From NCBI RefSeq assembly GCF_039548895.1, contig NZ_JBCLVG010000002.1: a stretch of 64,000 nt of DNA, one strand, 5' to 3'. Position numbers and translations under genes: made by a program. The DNA is from Orlajensenia stereocauli. GTDB taxonomy: Bacteria > Actinomycetota > Actinomycetes > Actinomycetales > Microbacteriaceae. The first letter of the stretch is position 1. Every line of letters starts with the position of its first letter. The notes below the pieces were generated by a model. The model saw only the letters and a program-made list of their open reading frames with translations, did not search any database and was not told where the DNA came from. This document shows, one piece after another, positions 40,795-50,370 of the stretch.

Positions 40795-42362
40795 TGAAGG
40801 TCCTCCAGCATCGCCATCGCCGCGTTGTGCCCGCCGATGCCGCTGACGGCGCCGCCGCGGCGCGCCCCCGATCCGCACAGCAGGATGCGCGGGTGAGCCG
40901 TGGCCACGCCCCACCGCTCGGCGGCGGTGCCTCGCGGGTCGTCGTCCTCGAGGAACGGCCACGACAGCGGCCCGTGGAAGATGTTGCCGCCGGGCATGTT
41001 CACCGCCCGCTCGATGTCGAGCGTGGTCTTGGTCTCGATGCACGGCCGACCTTCGGCATCCGTCATGATCACGTTCTCGATGGGCTCGGCGAGCACCGAG
41101 TTCAGTGATGCCAGCACGGCATCCTGCAGCCGTGCCCGCAGGTCGTCGTTGTTCTCCTCTGTGATCAGGCGATGCGGAACGTGCAGCCCGAAGACCGTGA
41201 GGGTGTGGGCTCCGGATGCCGCGAGCTCAGGTGACAGGATCGACGGGTCGCTCAGCGAGTGGCAGTAGATCTCGCACGGCAACGGATGCGGGATGGCGCC
41301 GCCGGCGGCGGCCGTGAAGGCGTCGCCGAGCTGTGTGTAGAGCTCGTTGATGTGGAACGTGCCGCCGAATGCGGCCTCGGGGCTGACGCTCGCGTCGCGC
41401 AGCCGCGGCAGCCGGCTGAGCAGCAGGTTGACCTTCACCTGTGCGCCCTCGGGAGCTGGCAGCTCGGCCGTCGACTCTCCGAGCAGGCGCTGCAGTACCA
41501 CCGGTGCCACGTTCGCGAGCAGGCTGTCGCCGCGCACCTCGTGGTCGGCGCCCTCGAGCGAGTACCTGACGCGGCCATCAGGCCTGACCGCCGTCACCTC
41601 GGCGCCGGTCACGATGCGCGCCCCGGCCGCCCGGGCAGCCCGCTCGAGCTCGCCGCTGACGGCGCCCATGCCGCCGATCGGCACGTCCCAGTCGCCGGTC
41701 CCGTTGCCGATCACGTGGTACAGGAAGCAGCGGTTGGCGTCGAGCGATGCGTCGTCGAGCGCAGTGAAGGTGCCGATGAGGCCGTCCGTCGCGACGACGC
41801 CGCGCACCAGGTCGTCGCCGAATCTGGCGCTGATCGCCTCGTCGAGGGGCAGCTCGAAGATCTGGTCCCACACTTCCTCGTCGACGAGGCGTCGCGCCTC
41901 GGAACGGGTCGGCAGCGGCTCGAGCACAGTCGGGAAGAGAGCCCGAGCCACCGCGGCGGTGTCGGCGTAGAACGCGTCCCACGCGTCGGCATCGGCCTCG
42001 GCGTCGATGGCCTCGAACGACGCCCGGGTGGCGGCGGCATCAGCGTTGTCGACGAGAAGTCCCCGTTCCGGATGCCGCGGGTCGGGCGTGTACGACGAGA
42101 AGCGTCGGCGCACCAGGCCGATCTCGAGGCCGAGCTCCTCGATGATGCGCGCAGGCAGGAGGCTCACCAGATAGGAGTAGCGCGAGAGGCGCGCATCGAC
42201 GCCGGCGAAGGCCTGCGCCGAGATGGCGGCGCCGCCCACGTGGTCGTCGCGTTCGAGAACGAGCACGCTGCGCCCGGCCTGCGCGAGGTACGCGGCGGCG
42301 ACGAGGCCGTTGTGGCCGCCCCCGATGATGACGATGTCGTGGGCGGCGTCAGCGGTGCTCAT
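40785..42362 (-). CDS. phytoene-desaturase-like FAD oxidoreductase (PYROXD2-like)
   Basis: 525 residues. The FAD motif is VIIGGGHNGLVAAAYLA at the N-terminus, followed by GGAAISAQAFAGVDARLSRYSYL. The GGMGAVSGELERAARAAGARI block and the late PRILLCGSGARRGGAVSGIGGHNAA block place it in the CrtI/retinol-saturase-like group nearest PYROXD2. It is not beside other carotenoid genes, so pigment synthesis is unlikely. TAGGGT (minus strand, 42369-42374) is 6 nt before the ATG. The stop comes from repeat I. Confidence 0.88.
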   Translation of the reverse strand: MSTADAAHDIVIIGGGHNGLVAAAYLAQAGRSVLVLERDDHVGGAAISAQAFAGVDARLSRYSYLVSLLPARIIEELGLEIGLVRRRFSSYTPDPRHPERGLLVDNADAAATRASFEAIDAEADADAWDAFYADTAAVARALFPTVLEPLPTRSEARRLVDEEVWDQIFELPLDEAISARFGDDLVRGVVATDGLIGTFTALDDASLDANRCFLYHVIGNGTGDWDVPIGGMGAVSGELERAARAAGARIVTGAEVTAVRPDGRVRYSLEGADHEVRGDSLLANVAPVVLQRLLGESTAELPAPEGAQVKVNLLLSRLPRLRDASVSPEAAFGGTFHINELYTQLGDAFTAAAGGAIPHPLPCEIYCHSLSDPSILSPELAASGAHTLTVFGLHVPHRLITEENNDDLRARLQDAVLASLNSVLAEPIENVIMTDAEGRPCIETKTTLDIERAVNMPGGNIFHGPLSWPFLEDDDPRGTAAERWGVATAHPRILLCGSGARRGGAVSGIGGHNAAMAMLEDLHAR

Positions 42363-42437
42363 GGGTCGACCCTATGCGACCGGTCGGTGGGGTGGTCGCG
42401 ACCACCTCCTCCACCCCACGCCGGTCAGCGAAGAATT

Positions 42438-42455
42438 ACTTACCGGTCAGTAAGT
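42438..42455. promoter_or_regulatory. TetR-type operator in front of the secreted protein gene
   Basis: ACTTAC (42438-42443) and GTAAGT (42450-42455) are perfect inverted half-sites around CGGTCA, the TTAC/GTAA style of TetR operators. It lies over the -35 area of the promoter at 42461-42469. No TetR gene adjoins it. Confidence 0.6.
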
Positions 42456-42460
42456 GTTTC

Positions 42461-42469
42461 TGCTACATT
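42461..42469 (+). promoter_or_regulatory. extended -10 promoter of the secreted protein gene
   Basis: TGCTACATT fits the extended -10 form TGnTAnnnT. Transcription would start near 42476, giving a 100-nt leader to the GTG at 42578. The upstream dyad would block it when bound. Confidence 0.6.
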
Positions 42470-42577
42470 GACCTCGTCATCCCCCATTCGGGTGGGGATG
42501 ACGTTCCACGAGATCCGGCACAGCGCAGTCGCCAGAGTCGTTCGGCGCATGGGCCCAGTTCAAAGGAGAACGTCCCC

Positions 42578-45298
42578 GTGAGAGTCCCATCCCCTGCCCC
42601 GCAGGGAGCGCCATCGCAGCGACGCCCGCTGCGTGCCCTCGGTCTCGGCGTGAGCGTGTTCGCGCTCGTCGCCAGCGGTGCCGTCGTCGCGACGCCTGCC
42701 CATGCCGATCCCACCAACCCCGACTTCGGGCCGAACGTCACGATCTTCGACCCGAGCACGCCCGTCGACGAGATCAACGCGACCCTGGCGTCGTTCGCGA
42801 ACGAGGCCGAGTTCAGTACCAACCGGCATGCGGCATTCTTCAAGCCGGGCACCTACGGCAGTGCCGCGGGGGAGAACGACCCGGCCACGGCCACGGGCAT
42901 CGTCAACGCCGAGGTGGGCTACTACACGTCGATCTCGGGGCTGGGTGCGTCTCCGGAGGACGTGCACATCAACGGCGCCCTCCACGTCGAGCCCGTGCGG
43001 GCCTGCGAGCCGAACCCCTGGGACTGCCAGTCGCCCGGATCCCTCACCCGCTTCTGGCGGTCGCTCTCGAACATGAGCATCAACCCCATCCAGCGCCCGC
43101 TCGGCATCGATGCCGACAGGCCCTTCCCGAGCGGGGTGACCGATCCGCACCAGATGAGGTGGGCGGTCTCGCAGGCCGCTCCGCTGCGCCGAATGAACAT
43201 CGAGGGATCCCTCACGTTGTTCGGCCGGGTCGGCGAGTACGCGAGCGGTGGCTACATGGCCAACTCCGCGGTGTCGGGAACCGTGGTCAACGGGTCCCAG
43301 CAGCAGTGGTTCACCCGCGACAGCAGCGTCGGCACCTGGGAGGGCGGCGTCTGGAACGTCACCTCCGTCGGTGTCGAGGGCGCTCACGCCGGGACCCCGG
43401 CCGGATCGGGCGATGCGGCGACTCCGCTGTACACGACGGTCGCCGAGACGCCCGTCACCCGCGAGTCGCCGTTCCTCTACCTCGACGGCGACGAGTACAA
43501 GGTGTTCGTGCCGAAGGCCAAGACGAACAGCTCGGGAGTCGACTGGTCGACGGATGCGGCATCCGGCGACGCGATCTCGATCGCCGACTTCTTCATCGCC
43601 AAGACCGGCGACACGGCAGCGCAGATCAACGCTGCGCTCGCTGCGGGCAAGAACCTCCTCGTGACCCCCGGTGTGTACAACCTCAGCGAGGCGATCTCGG
43701 TGACCCGTGCAGACACCGTCGTGCTCGGCCTGGGCCTCGCCACCCTCGTGCCCACGAACGGCAACGCGGCGATCGACATCGCCGACGTCACCGGTGTGAA
43801 GGTCGCCGGCCTCACGGTCGACGCCGGGGAGGTCAACTCCCCGGTGCTCGTCAAGGTCGGCCCGACGGATGCCTCAGCCAGCGATGCCGCAGACCCCACC
43901 ACGCTCAGCGACGTGTTCGTGCGCGTCGGCGGCGCCCACGTGGGTCGGGCGACGACGAGCATCGAGGTGAACAGCGACGACGTGCTGCTCGACCACATCT
44001 GGGCCTGGCGCGCGGATCACGGCGATGGCGTGGCCTGGGACTCGAACACCGGTGACCACGGAGTCGTCGTGAACGGCGACGACGTCACTGCCCTCGGCCT
44101 GTTCGTGGAGCACTACCAGAAGGCCCAGACCGTGTGGAACGGCAACGGCGGAACCACGCTCTTCTACCAGAGTGAGCTCCCGTACGACCCGCCGAGCCAG
44201 GCCGCCTGGTCAGACGGCGACCGCCTCGGCTACGCCTCGTACCAGGTGGCACCGGGAGTGACATCGCACTCGGCATCCGGACTCGGCATCTACTCGTTCT
44301 TCAACCAGAACGTCGACATCCGCGTCGAGAGTGGAATCCAGGCGCCGAAGTCGGCCGGGGTGCAGTTCACCAACATGGTGAGCGTGTTCCTCAACGGATC
44401 GGGCGGCATCAACCACATCATCAACGACGCCGGGCTCCCTGCCGTCGGCAGCTTCGCCTCACCCGGCCTGCTGTCCTACCCACCCGCTGACACACAGGCT
44501 CCGACCGTGGCGATCGCCGCTGCGCCGGCAACACCTGACGGGTCGAACGGCTGGTACCGCAGTGGAGTGTCGCTCACTGTGACGGGAAGCGACGACTTCA
44601 CGCCGCTCACCCTCGAGGCGAACGTCGACGGGGCCGGCTGGACCGCCGTCACCGGACCGATCGCCCTCGCCGACGGCACCCATTCAGTGCAGGCGCGGGC
44701 GACTGATGGCTCGGGCAACGTCTCGGCCGTGGCCGGGTGGAGCGGCAAGGTCGACGGGGTGGCTCCGGTCGCGACCGTCGCGTTCGACGCGACGTCGCGG
44801 AAGGCATCCGTCACCGCAGCCGACGGCGCCGGGTCGGGCGTCTCGGGCATCGAGTACCGCCTCGGCAGCGGAGCCTGGCAGGCCTACACGGCTCCCGTGG
44901 CCGTGGGCGATGCCGCCACGACCTTCGGGTATCGGGCGACGGATGCCGCAGGCAACAGGTCGACCGACGGTTCGCTGTCGGTTCCGGCCAAGGTCGCCGG
45001 CAAGGTACCGCTCGCCGTCGCCGCAGCCTCGCTGTGCATCAACGGCAAGGTGTCGGTGGCGGTCTACGCACTGAACATCGGCAAGGCGAAGGCCGACATC
45101 CGTCTGACCACGAAGTGGGCCGACGCGAAGTTCACCGGTGTGGGCTTCGGCAAGGCCGTGTACAAGCTGTTCCCGACCGGTGCGAAGTCGGTGCCCAAGG
45201 GAACCGCGACCGTCGCCGGGTACACCTACGTGAATGGCGTGGGCTCGTACTCGACGTACACGCCGGGCTACGCGGCGCTGAACTGCGGACGTCGCTAG
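42578..45298 (+). CDS. large secreted beta-helix protein with Ig-like repeats
   Basis: 906 residues. A Sec signal peptide (basic RRPLRALG, hydrophobic core, cleavage after THAHA-like PAHA before DPTNPDFG) precedes a family often mis-annotated as adenylyl cyclase in actinobacteria: PNVTIFDP, HAAFFKPGTYG, VGYYTSISGLGASPEDVHING, GSQQQWFTRDS, FYQSELPYDPPSQAAW. These form a right-handed parallel beta-helix like polysaccharide lyases. Two Ig-like/OmpL47-type repeats (about residues 640-800) and a two-Cys C-terminal domain (SLCINGKV to ALNCG) follow. No LPXTG or membrane anchor. Likely acts on an outside carbohydrate. GTG 42578 has AGGAG (42564-42568). Confidence 0.8.
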   Translation: MRVPSPAPQGAPSQRRPLRALGLGVSVFALVASGAVVATPAHADPTNPDFGPNVTIFDPSTPVDEINATLASFANEAEFSTNRHAAFFKPGTYGSAAGENDPATATGIVNAEVGYYTSISGLGASPEDVHINGALHVEPVRACEPNPWDCQSPGSLTRFWRSLSNMSINPIQRPLGIDADRPFPSGVTDPHQMRWAVSQAAPLRRMNIEGSLTLFGRVGEYASGGYMANSAVSGTVVNGSQQQWFTRDSSVGTWEGGVWNVTSVGVEGAHAGTPAGSGDAATPLYTTVAETPVTRESPFLYLDGDEYKVFVPKAKTNSSGVDWSTDAASGDAISIADFFIAKTGDTAAQINAALAAGKNLLVTPGVYNLSEAISVTRADTVVLGLGLATLVPTNGNAAIDIADVTGVKVAGLTVDAGEVNSPVLVKVGPTDASASDAADPTTLSDVFVRVGGAHVGRATTSIEVNSDDVLLDHIWAWRADHGDGVAWDSNTGDHGVVVNGDDVTALGLFVEHYQKAQTVWNGNGGTTLFYQSELPYDPPSQAAWSDGDRLGYASYQVAPGVTSHSASGLGIYSFFNQNVDIRVESGIQAPKSAGVQFTNMVSVFLNGSGGINHIINDAGLPAVGSFASPGLLSYPPADTQAPTVAIAAAPATPDGSNGWYRSGVSLTVTGSDDFTPLTLEANVDGAGWTAVTGPIALADGTHSVQARATDGSGNVSAVAGWSGKVDGVAPVATVAFDATSRKASVTAADGAGSGVSGIEYRLGSGAWQAYTAPVAVGDAATTFGYRATDAAGNRSTDGSLSVPAKVAGKVPLAVAAASLCINGKVSVAVYALNIGKAKADIRLTTKWADAKFTGVGFGKAVYKLFPTGAKSVPKGTATVAGYTYVNGVGSYSTYTPGYAALNCGRR

Positions 45299-45316
45299 GA
45301 CTGCGGCTCGCGCACG

Positions 45317-45353
45317 GCACCGCCCACCGGCGTTCGGGTCCGGTGGGCGGTGC
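45317..45353 (+). terminator. strong hairpin terminator of the secreted protein gene
   Basis: Perfect 14-bp GC-rich stem (45317-45330 against 45340-45353) with a 9-nt loop, 18 nt after the stop. Confidence 0.85.
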
Positions 45354-45369
45354 TGCGCCGCTGCCTCCC

Positions 45370-45472
45370 GCTCGCTGAGGCCCGGACGGAGTCCGCGGTC
45401 GAAGCGCGTCGGTGGGTGCGGGTCGTCGTGAATGCGCTTCGGACGGTCGCTTCGCTCGGTCCTCAGCGAGCG
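45370..45472. repeat. intergenic cruciform repeat, locus J (A+B)
   Basis: A type-A half (45370-45407, arm GGACGGAGTCC) and a type-B half (45434-45472) face each other across 26 nt. The LysR gene ends inside the B half, whose CTCAGCG gives the TGA stop at 45463-45465. Confidence 0.9.
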
Positions 45473-46431
45473 GGGGACCGCGACGGCCCCGCGACCAGTT
45501 CCACGGCCTGCGCCAGCGCCTCGCGGCAGACCGCGACGGCCTGGCGGTCGGCGCTCGAGCGCCGCGCGGCGGTGAAGATCGTGCGGTGGGGGTCGCCCGG
45601 CAGGTCCACCATGTGCACAGTCGGCGCCTCGCCGGCCCACACGAGGTCGGGCAGCAGGCCCACGGCATTGCCCGAGTGGATCAGCCTGATGTGCGCCATC
45701 AGGTCCGCTGTCTCGAAGCGCACGTCGGGCTCGAAGCCGGCCGCGCGGCAGAGCTGCATGGCCCACTCCCGCGATGCCGTGCCGACGGGCTCCATCACCC
45801 ACGGTCGCCCTTCGGAGAGCCGTCGAAGTGACGCGAATGGTCCCTCGTCATCGTCGGTCGGAACCATTCGCGTCATCTCGACGCCGTCGGGGGAAGGTGC
45901 GGCGGCGACCCCCAGCCTGATCGCATCACCGCCCAGCACGACGCGATCGAGGTCGCGCCGGTGCGCGCGGGTGTGGCCGGGGTACTGCTCGGCGATCACG
46001 AGGTCGAAGTCGCGCGCCGAGACCTCGAACAACCCGGCCTCGGGCTCGCGCTCGGTCACCTCAATGCGCAGCTCAGGGTACTCCTCGCGCAGGATCGTGA
46101 GCGCGGCGGGCAGCAGAGCGTGCGCCGCCGACTGGAACACGGCCAGCCGCACGGTTCCGCGCACCTCGGTGAGCGACGACGCCACCTCGTCCTCTGCTCG
46201 TTCGAGGATGTCGAGAACCTCCTCGGCGCGCGCCACGAGGAGCTCGGCCTGTGGGGTGAGGATGACCCGGCGGCCGGACTTCTCGAGCAGCGGCACCCCC
46301 GCTTCGGCCTCGAGGAGAGACAACTGCTGCGACACCGACGACGGCGAGTAGGCCAGCGCTTCGGCCACGGCGGCGAGGGTTCCGCGCAGCTTCACCTCCC
46401 GCAGCAGGCGCAGGCGTCTGACGTCCAGCAT
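45463..46431 (-). CDS. LysR family transcriptional regulator
   Basis: 322 residues. N-terminal winged HTH: RRLRLLREVKLRGTLAAVAEALAYSPSSVSQQLSLLEAEAGVPLLEKSGRRVILT (in parts), then a periplasmic-binding-like effector domain. It is divergent from putA, 136 nt away, and may activate it, as LysR genes usually control the divergent neighbour. ATG 46431 has GGGAGG (minus strand, 46438-46443). The last residues (GPSRSPAR) and the stop are encoded within repeat J. Confidence 0.9.
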   Translation of the reverse strand: MLDVRRLRLLREVKLRGTLAAVAEALAYSPSSVSQQLSLLEAEAGVPLLEKSGRRVILTPQAELLVARAEEVLDILERAEDEVASSLTEVRGTVRLAVFQSAAHALLPAALTILREEYPELRIEVTEREPEAGLFEVSARDFDLVIAEQYPGHTRAHRRDLDRVVLGGDAIRLGVAAAPSPDGVEMTRMVPTDDDEGPFASLRRLSEGRPWVMEPVGTASREWAMQLCRAAGFEPDVRFETADLMAHIRLIHSGNAVGLLPDLVWAGEAPTVHMVDLPGDPHRTIFTAARRSSADRQAVAVCREALAQAVELVAGPSRSPAR

Positions 46432-46567
46432 CCGTCACCTCCCAATTCATCAGCCAAACTAACGGATACTGGTGGGAAAGCTTCGCTTTACCCGACGAAA
46501 CGGATGCCTGACACTGTGCTGAGAGAGCCTCTCCCGGTGGGTGCTCCCGCGAGAAAGAACTAATGTC
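46432..46567. promoter_or_regulatory. lysR-putA divergent region with AAAGC/GCTTT dyad
   Basis: AAAGC (46477-46481) and GCTTT (46485-46489) with outer GGG/CCC make an almost perfect palindrome about 80 nt upstream of putA, a plausible regulator site or hairpin. No clear -10 or -35 pair was identified for putA. Confidence 0.4.
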
Positions 46568-49500
46568 ATGACCATGTCGAGCACGCCCGTCGAGTCCCAG
46601 GCCGACCTCGCGAACGAGACCATCGCGCTGGTGCGCCGCTGGCTCGCGCAGAGTGCGGAGATCCCAGCCGACCCATCGGGCGAGCGTCTCGCGGGTGTGC
46701 TCAAAGACCCCAACGGGCTCGACTTCACGGTCGGCTTCGTCGACGGCGTCATGCGCCCGGAAGACCTCATGGTCGCCGGGCACAACCTCGCGAAGGTGGC
46801 CCCGAAGGCACCGGCCTTCCTGCCGTCGTACATGCGGGGTGCCATCGGACTCGGCGGCGCCCTCGGCCCCGTCGTTCCCTGGGTGGTCATCCCGGCCGCC
46901 CGCCGGGTGCTGCGCCAGATGGTGGGCCACCTCGTCGTCGACGCGACTCCGGACAAGCTCGGCCCGGCCATCGAGCACCTGCGCTCCACCGGCAACAGGC
47001 TGAACCTCAACCTGCTCGGCGAGGCCGTGCTCGGCGACAGGGAAGCCGACCGTCGACTGGCGGGAACCCGCGAGCTCCTCGCCCGCGACGACGTCGACTA
47101 CGTCTCGATCAAGGTGTCGAGCGTGGTGAGCCAGCTCTCCATGTGGTCGTTCGACGAGGCCGTCGAGCGCGTGGTCGAGCGCCTCACGCCGCTGTATGAG
47201 CTGGCGGCGTCCGCGAAGACGACGAAGTTCATCAACCTCGACATGGAGGAGTACCGCGACCTCGACCTCACCATCGCGGTCTTCGAACGCATCCTCGACC
47301 AGCCGCAGCTGCTGCACCTGGAGGCCGGCATCGTGCTGCAGGCCTACCTGCCCGACGCCCTCGGCGCCCTGCAGGGGCTGACGAGCTGGGCGCAGGGTCG
47401 CCGTGCCGGGGGCGGAGCACCCATCAAGGTGCGCATCGTCAAGGGCGCCAACCTCGCCATGGAGAACGTCGACGCGGCCATCCACGACTGGCCCCTCGCC
47501 ACCTACGACTCCAAGCAGCAGAGCGACACCAACTACAAGCGCGTGCTCAACTGGGCCTTCACCCCCGAGAACACCGACGCCGTGAAGATCGGCGTCGCCG
47601 GCCACAACCTCTTCGATGTCGCCTACGCACACCTGCTGGCGAAGCAGCGCGGCGTGAGTTCCGCCGTCGACTTCGAGATGCTGCTGGGCATGGCGACGAA
47701 CCAGGCCGAGGCCGTGCGCCGCGACGTCGGGCAGCTGCTGCTCTACACGCCCGTGGTGAACCCGGCCGAGTTCGACGTGGCGATCGCGTATCTCATCCGT
47801 CGCCTCGAGGAGAACGCCAGCACGGAGAACTTCATGTCGGCGGTCTTCGAGCTCACCACCTCCGATGCCCTGCTGAAGCGCGAGACCGACCGCTTCCTCG
47901 CATCGCTGGCCGATCTCGACGACACGGTTCCCGGCCCGAACCGCACGCAGGACCGCTCGCAGGCGACGGAGCTGGCTCCGCTGCCCGGTGCACCTGTGAC
48001 GACGCTCGCCGCCGAGCACACCGATCCGACCCTGACGGGCGCGCTCCTCGGCATCACGCGCGGATCTCGGGGCGACGGCCCGGCAGCCGCGCACTCCGCC
48101 GCATCCGGTCGCTTCCACAACGAGCCAGACACCGACCCCGCCCTGCCCGCGAACCGGGCGTGGGGCCGTCGCATCCTCGGCCGTGTGGCCGCGTCGACTC
48201 TCGGCTCAGACACCATCGCGGCTTCGCAGGTGACGGATGCCGCCACCCTCGACGCCCTCATCGCCTCGGTCTCCGCCGCGGGCCGGGCCTGGGGTCAGCG
48301 CACCGGGGCCGAGCGCGCGGCCATCCTGCACCGCGCGGGCCTGGCCCTCGCCGCCAACCGGGACCGCCTCATCGAGGTGGCGGCATCCGAGACCGGCAAG
48401 ACCATCGCCGAGGCCGACCCCGAGATCAGCGAGGCCATCGACTTCGCCCACTACTACGCCGAGCGCGCCATCGAGCTCGACAGGGTGCAGGGCGCCCTGT
48501 TCGTGCCGGCGCAGCTCACCGTGGTGACGCCTCCGTGGAACTTCCCGGTGGCCATCCCGGCCGGGGGAGTGCTCGCTGCCCTCGCGGCAGGTTCCGGAGT
48601 CATCATCAAGCCCGCGAGGCAGGCGCAGCGCACCGGCGCCGTCATGGTGGAGGCACTGTGGGAGGCCGGCGTTCCGCGCGACGTGCTCGCGCTCGTCGAC
48701 CTCGCCGAGCAGGACTTCGGACAGCAGCTGGTGGCGCATCCGTCAGTCGACAGGGTCATCCTCACCGGAGCCTACGAGACGGCGAAGCTGTTCCGGTCGT
48801 TCCGCCCCGACCTGCCGCTGCTCGCCGAGACCAGCGGCAAGAACGCCGTGATCGTGACGCCGTCGGCCGATCTCGACCTGGCGGCATCCGACGTGATCAA
48901 GAGCGCCTTTGGGCACGCCGGTCAGAAGTGCTCGGCCGCCTCGCTCGTCATCCTCGTCGGCTCGGTGGCCAAGTCGGAGCGGTTCCGCAACCAGCTCGTC
49001 GACGCCGCGACCTCCATGCGCGTCGGCTACCCGGAGGACCCGACCACGCAGATGGGTCCGATCATCGAGCCCGCGAGCGGCAAGCTGCTCAACGCCCTCA
49101 CCGAGCTGGGCATCGGCGAGGAGTGGCTGGTCGAGCCGAAGCAGCTCGATGACACCGGGCGGCTCTGGTCTCCCGGCATCCGCACGGGCGTCGCCCCGGG
49201 CTCGTACTTCCACCTCACCGAGTTCTTCGGTCCCGTGCTCGGCGTCATGCACGCACGCAACCTCGAAGAGGCCATCCGCTTTCAGAACGCGGTGGACTAC
49301 GGCCTCACCGCAGGCCTCCACTCCCTCGACAGCGACGAGCTCGCCCACTGGATCGACACCGTCGAGGCCGGGAACCTCTACATCAATCGGGGAACCACCG
49401 GCGCAATCGTGCAGCGCCAGCCCTTCGGAGGTTGGAAGCGCTCGTCGGTCGGCGCCGGAACCAAGGCCGGCGGACCCAACTACCTGTTCGGGCTCGGCAC

Positions 49501-50173
49501 CTGGAAGACGGATGCCGGCAACAGGTCGAAGACGCTGCACCTGCGTGGCCTCGACGACCGAGTGACCGACATCATCGAGGCGTCGCAGGCCTCGCTCGGC
49601 TACGAGGAGTTCGACCAGCTGCGGCGGGCAGCCCTCTCCGACGCCATCGCCTGGCGCGAGGAGTACGGGGTGGTGCGCGACGTGTCGCAGCTCGTGCTCG
49701 AGCGCAACGTGTTCCGCTACCTGCCGGTGCCCGTCGCCGTGCGCGTGGCCGACGACGCGTCGCTCGTCGATGCGCTGCGGGTCATCATCGCGGCGACTCT
49801 GTCGAAGTCCGAGTTCACGGTGTCGATGCCGACAGCGCTGCCGGCATCAGTGCAGGGATTCCTCGACATCCGCGATGTGCCCGTGACAGTGGAGACGGAT
49901 GCAGCCTGGCTGGCCGGGCTCGCATCGTCGACCTCGACGCTGCGCGACGAGCAGGGGCCGAAGCGCCTGCGCCTCGTCGCCGCCGGCTCGCGTGACTCGC
50001 TCGCGACGGCTGTCGCCGGAGCGCTCGACGGCACGCCCGACGTGGCGGTGTACGCGCACGAGGTGACGCAGTCTGGGCGGGTCGAGCTGCTTCCGTTCCT
50101 GCACGAGCAGGCCATCTCGATCACGGCGCATCGCTTCGGCAACCCGAGCACGCTGTCGGACGGCGTGATCTAG
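46568..50173 (+). CDS. putA: proline dehydrogenase / P5C dehydrogenase (PutA)
   Basis: 1201 residues. Bifunctional enzyme converting proline to P5C and then to glutamate. Residues 20-440 form the FAD proline dehydrogenase barrel (KVSSVVSQLSMW, KGANLAMENVDA, YLIRRLEENASTENF). The aldehyde dehydrogenase part follows from about 520: PWNFPVAIPAGG, LLAETSGKNA (general-base Glu) and FGHAGQKCSAASLV (catalytic Cys). Residues 1000-1201 resemble the non-catalytic ALDH-like C-terminal domain of long PutAs. No N-terminal RHH DNA-binding domain, so it is not self-repressing. ATG 46568 is chosen; ATG 46574 is possible and no good Shine-Dalgarno decides. Confidence 0.95.
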   Translation: MTMSSTPVESQADLANETIALVRRWLAQSAEIPADPSGERLAGVLKDPNGLDFTVGFVDGVMRPEDLMVAGHNLAKVAPKAPAFLPSYMRGAIGLGGALGPVVPWVVIPAARRVLRQMVGHLVVDATPDKLGPAIEHLRSTGNRLNLNLLGEAVLGDREADRRLAGTRELLARDDVDYVSIKVSSVVSQLSMWSFDEAVERVVERLTPLYELAASAKTTKFINLDMEEYRDLDLTIAVFERILDQPQLLHLEAGIVLQAYLPDALGALQGLTSWAQGRRAGGGAPIKVRIVKGANLAMENVDAAIHDWPLATYDSKQQSDTNYKRVLNWAFTPENTDAVKIGVAGHNLFDVAYAHLLAKQRGVSSAVDFEMLLGMATNQAEAVRRDVGQLLLYTPVVNPAEFDVAIAYLIRRLEENASTENFMSAVFELTTSDALLKRETDRFLASLADLDDTVPGPNRTQDRSQATELAPLPGAPVTTLAAEHTDPTLTGALLGITRGSRGDGPAAAHSAASGRFHNEPDTDPALPANRAWGRRILGRVAASTLGSDTIAASQVTDAATLDALIASVSAAGRAWGQRTGAERAAILHRAGLALAANRDRLIEVAASETGKTIAEADPEISEAIDFAHYYAERAIELDRVQGALFVPAQLTVVTPPWNFPVAIPAGGVLAALAAGSGVIIKPARQAQRTGAVMVEALWEAGVPRDVLALVDLAEQDFGQQLVAHPSVDRVILTGAYETAKLFRSFRPDLPLLAETSGKNAVIVTPSADLDLAASDVIKSAFGHAGQKCSAASLVILVGSVAKSERFRNQLVDAATSMRVGYPEDPTTQMGPIIEPASGKLLNALTELGIGEEWLVEPKQLDDTGRLWSPGIRTGVAPGSYFHLTEFFGPVLGVMHARNLEEAIRFQNAVDYGLTAGLHSLDSDELAHWIDTVEAGNLYINRGTTGAIVQRQPFGGWKRSSVGAGTKAGGPNYLFGLGTWKTDAGNRSKTLHLRGLDDRVTDIIEASQASLGYEEFDQLRRAALSDAIAWREEYGVVRDVSQLVLERNVFRYLPVPVAVRVADDASLVDALRVIIAATLSKSEFTVSMPTALPASVQGFLDIRDVPVTVETDAAWLAGLASSTSTLRDEQGPKRLRLVAAGSRDSLATAVAGALDGTPDVAVYAHEVTQSGRVELLPFLHEQAISITAHRFGNPSTLSDGVI

Positions 50174-50209
50174 GGCTTCGTTCCCGCCTCTTCCGCTCGC
50201 TGTCGGCCT

Positions 50210-50355
50210 CGCTCGCTGAGGGCCGAGCGGGTGACCGCCCGAAGCGCTTCTTGACGCGCTTCGGCCGCGGACTTCGTCCGGGCCTCAGCGAGCGAGGACA
50301 GACCTCGTAGCAGGCCTCAGCGAGCGGGCGGGGTGCGTCCGGGCCTCAGCGAGCG
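50210..50355. repeat. intergenic cruciform repeat, locus K (B+A plus two extra tails)
   Basis: A reversed type-B half (50210-50247) and reversed type-A half (50256-50294) are followed by two further copies of the GGCCTCAGCGAGCG end (about 50312-50326 and 50337-50355), a sign of local duplication. Convergent gap of putA and the RimB-like gene. Confidence 0.85.
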
Positions 50356-50370
50356 ACTGAGCGGGCGGGA

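Noticed and set aside
40785..42362. Carotenoid biosynthesis gene crtI
   Set aside because: No crtB, crtE or other pigment gene nearby, and the C-terminal half resembles PYROXD2-type proteins.
46073..48118. A 681-codon open frame antisense to putA and overlapping lysR
   Set aside because: No protein family is recognisable, and the third-position GC pattern belongs to putA and lysR.
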